From: Bacteroidota bacterium
GTDB lineage: Bacteria; Bacteroidota; Bacteroidia; CAMBQF01
DNA: 16,141 bases
Reading direction: 5' to 3'
NCBI GenBank assembly: GCA_027483285.1
Contig: JAIXUZ010000247.1
Location: 1-16,141, forward strand
Made by a program: the position numbers and the translations under genes. The notes beneath the pieces are model-generated. The model did not search any database and was not told the DNA's origin. It worked only from the letters and a program-made list of their open reading frames with translations. Below, piece after piece: positions 7,380 through 13,740 of this stretch (the first letter of the stretch is position 1; every line of letters starts with the position of its first letter).

Positions 7380-9491
7380 ATGAAAAGACTGATTGTCCTT
7401 TCCCTGCTAGTTGCGTTAAGCACAGCATTACAGGCTCAGAAAAACTGGCCTAAGTACTCAACCGTAAACCCTGCCAATGTGCAAATTGCCCGCGATAAGT
7501 GGGGCGTTCCGCACATTTTTGCTAAAACTGACGAGGAAGTAGCATACGGGCTTGCCTGGGCCACTGCCGAAGATGATTTTTCTGATATGCAGTTTATGCT
7601 TATGGCTGCTAAAAACTGCATGGGTCGCCACATGGGTAAAGATGGCGCTGCTATAGATTATGTAGCCCAGCTTTTGCAGGTTCAGGGTACTGTTAATAAG
7701 CAGTACGATACCACTTTCTCGCCTGAGTTTAAAAAGGTAATCAACGGCTATGTTGATGGCATTAATACCTATGCTAAAAAGCACCCCGGCGAGGTTTTTG
7801 TTAAAGGGGAGTTTCCGCTTACTCCGCAACAAATGATTGCTGCCTATACTATGGGCATGGTTGCTATGAATGGTGTTGATGGTACGATTAAGAATATGCT
7901 TAGCGGCGATGTAGCCCCGCCCAGCGATATGGTTACTGAAGATTTAGGTAATAAAGGCTCTAATGGCATTGCCTTTAGTGGCAAGGTAACTACTGATGGT
8001 AAAACCTATCTTGATATAAATTCTCACCAACCTTTAGAGGGACCCTTATCCTGGTACGAAGCGCACGTGTGTAGCGATGAAGGATGGAATATGCTGGGTG
8101 GCACTTTCCCTGGAGGCATGGCAATATTTCATGGTGTTAATGAGAATTTGGGCTGGGCCCATACCGTTAATGGTTTTGATAAGGTTGATGTTTACCAGTT
8201 AGAAATGCACCCAACCAAAAAGAACCTGTATAAGTTTGATGGTAAATGGGAAAAATTGGATGTTAATAAGGCTAAGCTTAAAGTAAAGCTCAACAAATGG
8301 CTTACTGTTGGAGTTGGCAAAAAAATATACTGGAGCAAATATGGTGCTACCGTACAGGCAAAAACCGGCAAATTCTATTCTATACGCTTTCCGGCATATC
8401 TGCAGGTGGGTGCTATAGAACAATGGTATCGTATGAATAAGGCTAAGAATTTTGACGATTTTAAAGCGGTTTTAAACCGCCAGCAGTTAAATATGATGAA
8501 TATTGTATACGCAGACAGGGATGCCAACATATTCTACCTGTTTAATGGTCTTATGCCTAAGCGCGATACTTCGTATAACTGGGAAGGAACCTTGCCAGGT
8601 AATACTTCTAAAACATTATGGACAGAGTATTACCCTGTATCGGAATTGCCTCAGGTTGAAAATCCCGATTGTGGATACATCTATAATTGCAATAATACCC
8701 CTTACAACAGTTCGTGCGAAGAAGCAGACCCTCAGCCGGCTAATTTTTCGACTACTATGGGTATACAAACCGATGAAACAAACCGTAGCAATCGTTTTCG
8801 TGGACTAGTTGCCAAGCAAAGCACGTTTAGTTGGGAAGATTTTTTACGCATTAAGTACGATGTGCAACTGCCTGATAGTATTGTATTTAAAATAAACCTG
8901 GCACCGTTATTTGAAGAAATTGACCCTGTTTTATATCCTGATTTAACTGAGGCGTTTACTAAAATCAGGAGTTGGAACCATAGAGGAGATGCCGATAATA
9001 TGGATGCTGCCTTAGTGCTTTTAACAGTTATAAATTTGAATGAAAGGGCTGGTACACAAAAATTGCTTAAAAAAGGCGGACGAGCTTCTGAATCGTTTTA
9101 TATAGATTGTCTTCGGGATGCTAAAGAGCACCTGGTTAAGTTTTTTGGCAGCATGAATATCAAGCTAGGCGATTTGTTAAGGCACTCTAAGGGAGATGTA
9201 GATTTGCCTCTTTCCGGTTTTCCAGATGCTTTGGCTGCCGCTTATCCTAAAGAGTATAAAGACGGGAGGTTTAAAGTTTGGGTAGGCGACTCTTATATTA
9301 TGCTGGTAAAGTTTTCTAAAGAGGGGATGCCTGAAATTGAAACTATAAACTGTTACGGATCAAGCAACCATCCTGACAGCCCGCATTATACTGATCAAAT
9401 GCAGATGTTTGTTGACAAAAAGACTAAAACCATGACATTGGATAAAGCCACAATTATTAAAGACGCTGCCCGGATATACAGCCCCGAATAG
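7380..9491 (+). CDS. Penicillin acylase family (PvdQ-like) N-acyl amidase, second of a tandem pair
   Basis: Paralogue of the preceding acylase, with the same architecture and long shared stretches (ARDKWGVPHIFAKTD at 37-51, LGWAHTVNG at 257-265, and LDKATI near the C-terminus). The signal peptide ends LQAQ at about residue 20. The predicted self-cleavage site is G193/S194 (KGSNGIAF), and H216 in NSHQP again falls at beta-23. The probable oxyanion Asn lies in YNCNN (435-439). All catalytic positions I can place are intact, so both copies should be active. Divergence is widest in the alpha-chain segment before the nucleophile (about 155-190) and in about 445-500, regions that may shape the acyl pocket, so the pair may differ in substrate. 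At 703 residues it is full length. The 26-base gap after the first copy holds no promoter or terminator I can identify. Confidence 0.92.
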   Translation: MKRLIVLSLLVALSTALQAQKNWPKYSTVNPANVQIARDKWGVPHIFAKTDEEVAYGLAWATAEDDFSDMQFMLMAAKNCMGRHMGKDGAAIDYVAQLLQVQGTVNKQYDTTFSPEFKKVINGYVDGINTYAKKHPGEVFVKGEFPLTPQQMIAAYTMGMVAMNGVDGTIKNMLSGDVAPPSDMVTEDLGNKGSNGIAFSGKVTTDGKTYLDINSHQPLEGPLSWYEAHVCSDEGWNMLGGTFPGGMAIFHGVNENLGWAHTVNGFDKVDVYQLEMHPTKKNLYKFDGKWEKLDVNKAKLKVKLNKWLTVGVGKKIYWSKYGATVQAKTGKFYSIRFPAYLQVGAIEQWYRMNKAKNFDDFKAVLNRQQLNMMNIVYADRDANIFYLFNGLMPKRDTSYNWEGTLPGNTSKTLWTEYYPVSELPQVENPDCGYIYNCNNTPYNSSCEEADPQPANFSTTMGIQTDETNRSNRFRGLVAKQSTFSWEDFLRIKYDVQLPDSIVFKINLAPLFEEIDPVLYPDLTEAFTKIRSWNHRGDADNMDAALVLLTVINLNERAGTQKLLKKGGRASESFYIDCLRDAKEHLVKFFGSMNIKLGDLLRHSKGDVDLPLSGFPDALAAAYPKEYKDGRFKVWVGDSYIMLVKFSKEGMPEIETINCYGSSNHPDSPHYTDQMQMFVDKKTKTMTLDKATIIKDAARIYSPE

Positions 9492-9530
9492 GTTTATACA
9501 CAGCAGTTGTTGATAATAATAACGTAAAAG

Positions 9531-9562
9531 TTTGGTGGTTATAATTATTCTTTATAACGTTG
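9531..9562 (+). promoter_or_regulatory. Possible Bacteroidota promoter for the 79-residue gene
   Basis: TTTG (9531-9534) and TAACGTTG (9555-9562, one mismatch to TAnnTTTG) are separated by 20 bases, close to the usual -33/-7 spacing. The -7 box lies 23 bases before the ATG at 9586. The match is imperfect, so this is tentative. Confidence 0.35.
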
Positions 9563-9585
9563 CATATTAAATTAAAAAATTAAGT

Positions 9586-9825
9586 ATGTCTCTTTCTGCT
9601 GAAAATCTAAAAGGTCTACATAAAATCAATGCGCTGTTTTCTGTACTTGAAAATAATGCTGAAGAAATAGGTCAAACTCCTGATGAATATGTAGCAAGTT
9701 TTAAGCCATATTTAATTGGTGGTGTTGCTAATTTAGAAAAAGACCTTCCGGCTGTAGGTGTAGACCGTGCCAATATTTTTGCAAGAGGCACTTCTTCTGT
9801 TAAACAAGACGAAAAAATCAAATAG
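9586..9825 (+). CDS. Small hypothetical protein, 79 residues
   Basis: I do not recognise the family. The product is soluble, with no signal peptide or membrane segment. Residues 4-25 (AENLKGLHKINALFSVLENN) look like one amphipathic helix. A GQTPDEYVASFKPYL segment follows, and residues 60-79 form a polar, probably disordered tail. ATG at 9586 is the first start in frame and has a plausible promoter upstream. It follows the acylase pair by 94 bases but probably has its own promoter, so a shared role is not implied. Its stop is three bases from the stop of queG on the other strand. Protein-like composition favours a real gene, but this rests on the open frame alone. Confidence 0.6.
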   Translation: MSLSAENLKGLHKINALFSVLENNAEEIGQTPDEYVASFKPYLIGGVANLEKDLPAVGVDRANIFARGTSSVKQDEKIK

Positions 9826-9828
9826 TTA

Positions 9829-10752
9829 TCAATCCCTTTTCAGGAATTTGATATTCTTTTTTATCCCATTGAAACCGGCCCTTTTTAGGGCCGATTTTGC
9901 AAATACTCGTCCGAATACTTCTTCTGTCATTTCTTCCCAATTATTCTCAGTCATGTTCAATCCTTCTGCGTTGGGACTAAACTCAGCTATTGTGGTAGGT
10001 TTTGAAAAACGGTTCCAGGGGCAAACATCCTGGCATATATCGCAACCAAAGGCCCAGTTATCAAACTTACCTTTTTCACTGTTAGGTATCGCATCGCGCA
10101 GTTCTATGGTGTAGTATGATATGCACCGGCTACCGTCTACTACCATAGGCTCTACTATAGCGCCAGTTGGGCAGGCATCTATACAGCGGGTGCAACTACC
10201 GCAGTAGTCTTTTACAGGCCCGTCATACTCTAATTCCAGATCTATTATTAGTTCGGCCAAAAAAAAGAAAGAACCGGCTCCTTTATTAATAAGGTTTCCG
10301 TTTTTGCCTATCCACCCCAGACCGCTATTTTTTGCCCAGGCTCGGTCCAGCACAGGTGCAGAGTCTACAAAGGCACGCCCGTTTACATCGCCTATTCTTT
10401 CTTTTAAGGTATTAATAAACTCTTTCAGCTTGCGTTTAATTACCTTATGGTAATCTTCGCCGTAAGCATATTTCGATATTTTAGGGATACCCTCGGGTTG
10501 GTGTTCTTCGGGGTAATAATTCAACATTAATGAAACTACCGATTTTGCCCCGGGCACCAATAGGGTAGGGTCCAGGCGCATATCAAAATGGTTGGCCATA
10601 TACCCCATTTGCCCATGCATGTTTTGGTTTAACCAATTTTCTAACCTTGGGGCTTCTTCTACTAAAAATCGAGCTTCAGATATACCGCAAAAGCTAAACC
10701 CTAAACGGGCAGCTTCCTGCTTTATAAGTAGCGTGTTCCGCTGCTTATCCAT
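9829..10752 (-). CDS. queG: Epoxyqueuosine reductase
   Basis: Cytosolic cobalamin- and iron-sulfur-dependent enzyme catalysing the last step of queuosine formation on tRNA: reduction of epoxyqueuosine to queuosine. The N-terminal cobalamin/substrate domain has FVDSAPVLDRAWA (128-140), holding the conserved Asp, then GLGWIGKN (144-151). Two 4Fe-4S clusters are evident: C184, C187, C190 and C194 (CGSCTRCIDACP), then C210 with C237, C240 and C244 (CDICQDVCPW). At 307 residues it is shorter than E. coli QueG (about 380) because it lacks the C-terminal helical extension, which is common in Bacteroidota. The ATG lies one base after the stop of the TPR gene, implying translational coupling. No other queuosine gene is in the window. 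Confidence 0.95.
   Translation of the reverse strand: MDKQRNTLLIKQEAARLGFSFCGISEARFLVEEAPRLENWLNQNMHGQMGYMANHFDMRLDPTLLVPGAKSVVSLMLNYYPEEHQPEGIPKISKYAYGEDYHKVIKRKLKEFINTLKERIGDVNGRAFVDSAPVLDRAWAKNSGLGWIGKNGNLINKGAGSFFFLAELIIDLELEYDGPVKDYCGSCTRCIDACPTGAIVEPMVVDGSRCISYYTIELRDAIPNSEKGKFDNWAFGCDICQDVCPWNRFSKPTTIAEFSPNAEGLNMTENNWEEMTEEVFGRVFAKSALKRAGFNGIKKNIKFLKRD
9876..9893 (+). terminator. Possible intragenic terminator for the 79-residue gene
   Basis: A perfect 7-bp stem, CGGCCCT (9876-9882) with AGGGCCG (9887-9893), has a TTTT loop and is followed on the plus strand by ATTTT. It lies 50 bases after the small gene's stop, inside the 3' end of queG. The two genes converge with only three bases between them, so a terminator would have to lie inside one of them. 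The T-tract is short; tentative. Confidence 0.35.
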
Positions 10753-10753
10753 A

Positions 10754-11998
10754 TTATTTGCATAAAGAGTTTAACAGGCTGGAGGCCTTGTCAACACCCA
10801 TTTCTATACCCTTTTTAAGGTCTTTACAACCCGATATGGTATCGTTTTTCAATATCCTGGCCAAGCCGCGGAAAAAAATATAATCGCTAAACTGCGGACT
10901 AACAGCAAGGGCTTTATTATAGTCTATCACAGCCGGCGTGTACTCACCCATCAAAAAATGGAAGTTGGCCATATTTCCTAAAGCATCAGCATCGGCTGCA
11001 TTCTTAGTTATGTTATCTGCATACTCCTTGGTCAAGTTTTCATAATCGGTAAGTACCCTTTTCGATACCAACGACTGGTAAAAGGCATTGCTAAAAACCT
11101 TATTGTTTTCTACCGCCTTATCCATATCAAATTTAAGACCGTCGCCTCCGTTACGTGCTTCGTGGTATCCACGGTTATAAAATGCATTGCCTACGTTGGC
11201 ATCTACTTCCATGGCCTTGTCAAAGTCGTCATAATACCCGCGGTCGTTGCCCATGCGTTTTTTGCAAAGACCCCTGTTAAAATAGGCAATACTCATTGCA
11301 GGGTCTATTTGTACAGCCTTATTAAAATTGTCGATACCGTCAATATAAAACCCGCGCTTATAGTTATATAAACCAGATATAACATAGGGAAGCGCCGACT
11401 TTTTATCAATTATGGCAAGCTTACGCAGGTATACTTTGGCAGAGTCGTAGTTGTTGCTGCTGGTATATGCCAAAGCGGTAAAGGCAATGGCAAGGGTATC
11501 TTGTGGGTATTTAATAATATAGTTATGCAGGTAGGTAATCGCTTCTGTATAATTTCCATCTTCTAAATACCGCTTGGCAGTATTTAAAAAGGTTAAGGTG
11601 TCAGCAGGTTCATTTATAAGGTCTAAATTTTCATATGGGTTACTTAAGGTAGAAAGGCTATCTCGCCTCATTTTTTTAGTTGTAAGGCTATCAAACATTA
11701 TCCTGTATTCAGGCCCTAGGCGCAATGCCTTATCTAAATCATCCCTTCCTTCTGTTGCGCGGCCTACCAGTTTTAATGCAATGGCTCGTTTAACAAGTGC
11801 TTCACCATAGCTTACGTTGCCGTTTACCGCGTTAGTGTAAGCTAATATTGCATTGTTAAAATCGCCCGTCTTCATAAAATTATCGCCCTCAACAACATAT
11901 TGCTGGGTTAAATTGCCGGTAAAACCACCCTGGCTATATGCAGGTGCATTAACAGCTATTATAAATATAAAGGCTAAGTAAAAAGTATACCGAATCAT
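10754..11998 (-). CDS. Secreted tetratricopeptide-repeat protein
   Basis: Exported scaffold-like protein of 414 residues with no catalytic motif. A signal peptide (about 1-23) ends APAYSQ. The rest is a run of TPR helix pairs with typical spacing: around 30-65 (EGDNFMKTGDFNNAILAYTNAV), 65-100 (RAIALKLVGRATEGRDDLDKAL), 140-170, 170-205, 208-240 (SGLYNYKRGFYIDGIDNFNKAV), 240-275 (NRGLCKKRMG), 275-305, 335-370 (MANFHFLMGEYTPAVIDYNKAL) and a final one ending LNSLCK. Such proteins usually mediate protein contacts at the envelope in Bacteroidota. The stop is one base from the queG ATG. The 88 bases upstream to the glycosyltransferase stop contain no exact TAnnTTTG box, so transcription may come from further upstream. 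The partner is unknown. Confidence 0.88.
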   Translation of the reverse strand: MIRYTFYLAFIFIIAVNAPAYSQGGFTGNLTQQYVVEGDNFMKTGDFNNAILAYTNAVNGNVSYGEALVKRAIALKLVGRATEGRDDLDKALRLGPEYRIMFDSLTTKKMRRDSLSTLSNPYENLDLINEPADTLTFLNTAKRYLEDGNYTEAITYLHNYIIKYPQDTLAIAFTALAYTSSNNYDSAKVYLRKLAIIDKKSALPYVISGLYNYKRGFYIDGIDNFNKAVQIDPAMSIAYFNRGLCKKRMGNDRGYYDDFDKAMEVDANVGNAFYNRGYHEARNGGDGLKFDMDKAVENNKVFSNAFYQSLVSKRVLTDYENLTKEYADNITKNAADADALGNMANFHFLMGEYTPAVIDYNKALAVSPQFSDYIFFRGLARILKNDTISGCKDLKKGIEMGVDKASSLLNSLCK

Positions 11999-12086
11999 CA
12001 GCGAAAAATTATCAGGTTGATTAAAATAACACCTAGGCTTAAATTTAGTTTCTTTTTAGCTTAGGTAAAACAATCCCGTTACTTAT

Positions 12087-13316
12087 TTATGAAAGTAGTT
12101 TTTGATAAACCGATGCATACTTCTCAATACCTTTTTCCAGCGAATAGTATTTTAGTGCCCCTTCGCGTATATGCTCTTTGGGTATTGCAAGCAGTCTTGC
12201 CAGGTTATCAGCGGCACGCTGCAACTCTTCAGCGCTAAAGCTTTCAAGACAAATGCCTGCCTGAGTATCTTCAGTAATGTCTTTAACATCGCCAACCCCG
12301 GCATTGCAAATAAGGGGTACACCAAGCCCCATAATCTCGCCCATTTTAGTTGGCGATGAGGCTAGTTTAGAATAAGCCTGCTTAACAAAAAACATAGATA
12401 CCTGACCTAATGCAATATAATAAGGCACTTCCGCACGGGCAGCTTTAACCACTTTTATATCAGTATCTGCCAAGCCATATTGGGCTGTTTTGGCATAAAC
12501 CATTTGGGCTTCGTCACCTGTAATAAATAGCATTTTTGCATTGGTATGCTTAGCTTTTATCTTACCGAATAGGCGCAGCATCTCATCCAGCATATACCAC
12601 GTGCCTAGCGACCCTAGGTAGGTAATTATCAGATCGTTGTTAGTGTAACCAAAATTTGTTTTATAATCGTCCAGTTTGGCCTGGTTAATGGCGTGGTAAT
12701 CAAATAATCCTAAATCGGCACAGCAGGGTATTACCTGAATAGGCACCGGGTTTTTCAATTCTTTCCAAGAGTGTATTTCCCTTTTGCCCGCCTCGGTTAA
12801 GCTAACACTATAGTCAGCCTCGGTAAAATATTCTTTCTCTTTGGTTTTAAAGTAGTTGTAAATACGTTTAAACAATGGGTTTCCTAAATTCCAAATACCA
12901 CCGTCAATGCGTTCATCAGCCCAAAAGCCCCGCATATCAAACAAAAACTTAACTCCAAAATTACGCTTAAGGCTAAGCCCCGCCATAGCGGCTATATAGC
13001 TGCGGCAGTGTACTATGCTGTAGTTATTTTTCTTGTGTAATGCTATGGCAGTAGATATAAGCTTCCATACATCATATACGGTTGATAATACCTTGGGGCT
13101 TGATGTATAAGAGATAGGTACCCATTTAATTCCGGCATCACTCAATAACTTTGCTATCTTTTCTTTCCCATCGGCAAAGCGTTCGGGTTTCTCACAACTA
13201 AGCAAAGTAAAGCTATAGCCAAGCTTTGTTAGCCCAACCAAGTATGGTATCACCTGCGACTGTCCCAGTGGGTCAGTCATGCCATCGTAACTTATATACA
13301 ATATTTTATAATTCAT
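12087..13316 (-). CDS. GT-B glycosyltransferase, family 4-like
   Basis: Cytosolic or membrane-associated glycosyltransferase, probably adding a sugar in surface polysaccharide or glycan synthesis. The N-terminal acceptor domain starts KILYISYDGMTDPLGQSQ, a typical opening with a Gly-rich loop. It has FLFDMRGFWADER near 135-147 and a second Rossmann domain starting near ITYLGSLGTWYMLDEML. The donor-site segment is SPTKMGEIMGLGVPLICN, whose Glu sits in the family's nucleotide-sugar-binding E-x7-E region. I start at ATG 13316, giving 409 residues beginning MNYKILY. An upstream in-frame TTG at 13337 would add seven residues encoded entirely by the AT repeat, and these do not look like protein. 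The ATG itself lies inside the repeat arm, and no Shine-Dalgarno is visible. No other sugar genes are nearby, so acceptor and donor are unknown. Confidence 0.88.
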   Translation of the reverse strand: MNYKILYISYDGMTDPLGQSQVIPYLVGLTKLGYSFTLLSCEKPERFADGKEKIAKLLSDAGIKWVPISYTSSPKVLSTVYDVWKLISTAIALHKKNNYSIVHCRSYIAAMAGLSLKRNFGVKFLFDMRGFWADERIDGGIWNLGNPLFKRIYNYFKTKEKEYFTEADYSVSLTEAGKREIHSWKELKNPVPIQVIPCCADLGLFDYHAINQAKLDDYKTNFGYTNNDLIITYLGSLGTWYMLDEMLRLFGKIKAKHTNAKMLFITGDEAQMVYAKTAQYGLADTDIKVVKAARAEVPYYIALGQVSMFFVKQAYSKLASSPTKMGEIMGLGVPLICNAGVGDVKDITEDTQAGICLESFSAEELQRAADNLARLLAIPKEHIREGALKYYSLEKGIEKYASVYQKLLS

Positions 13317-13342
13317 AATGCAGAATTCAGAATGCAAAATGA
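13310..13342 (-). repeat. Left arm of the inverted repeat flanking the four-helix-bundle cassette
   Basis: Positions 13310-13329 (AATTCATAATGCAGAATTCA) are the perfect reverse complement of 13711-13730. The remainder to 13342 shares 15 bases with the solo copy at 991-1005. The arm lies between the four-helix stop and the glycosyltransferase gene and contains that gene's ATG (13314-13316). Confidence 0.85.
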
Positions 13343-13344
13343 TT

Positions 13345-13701
13345 TTATAATGAAGCTTTTGTAGACTTCTTTATTGAAACCAAAATTTTATTTAATTCCT
13401 CAATATCAGGCTTTATTGAAAGGTATTCTATTTCTGTTATATAATTACCAAGTCTAATTAATTCAACCCAATAATCAGTCTCGTTAGCTTCTATTAAGGC
13501 AATAGAAATTTTATGAATAAAATCCGGTCTAGACTCAGCATGCTCGGCTTCCCTGACTAAAGCCCCTATTGCTGTTCCTGAACGAAGTAATTGTTTTGAA
13601 AGGACATATTCATTTTTATCCTCAGTGAGGTGCTTGTATAATTTTACAATTCTAAATGCAAAAGCAAACGACTTATCCTTAATTATATTTTTTTTAGCCA
13701 T
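13345..13701 (-). CDS. Four-helix-bundle protein, S23/23S rRNA intervening-sequence family
   Basis: A 118-residue soluble protein of the S23/IVP four-helix-bundle family (TIGR02436-like). The first helix holds FAFAFRIVKLYKHL (12-25). The family signature is QLLRSGTAIGALVREAEHAE (37-56), and a helix with KISIALIEANETDYWVELI follows. The family was first seen in intervening sequences of Leptospira 23S rRNA; relatives include the Avd accessory protein of diversity-generating retroelements. No rRNA or reverse transcriptase is nearby here. The gene sits alone inside a perfect 20-base inverted repeat that fills the whole gap between the carboxylase stop and the glycosyltransferase start, as an inserted cassette would. 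It interrupts a run of same-strand genes without reversing direction. Molecular function is unknown; nucleic-acid binding is plausible from the family. Confidence 0.92.
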   Translation of the reverse strand: MAKKNIIKDKSFAFAFRIVKLYKHLTEDKNEYVLSKQLLRSGTAIGALVREAEHAESRPDFIHKISIALIEANETDYWVELIRLGNYITEIEYLSIKPDIEELNKILVSIKKSTKASL

Positions 13702-13707
13702 ATGTAA

Positions 13708-13738
13708 TTATGAATTCTGCATTATGAATTCTGAATTA
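13708..13738 (+). repeat. Right arm of the inverted repeat flanking the four-helix-bundle cassette
   Basis: Contains TGAATTCTGCATTATGAATT (13711-13730), the perfect reverse complement of the left arm at 13310-13329, followed by CTGAATTA. It starts seven bases upstream of the four-helix ATG and ends two bases from the carboxylase stop codon (13741-13743). Confidence 0.85.
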
Positions 13739-13740
13739 GT

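Noticed and set aside
13345..13701. Possible diversity-generating retroelement (four-helix protein resembling Avd)
   Set aside because: There is no reverse transcriptase, template/variable repeat pair or target gene in the window.
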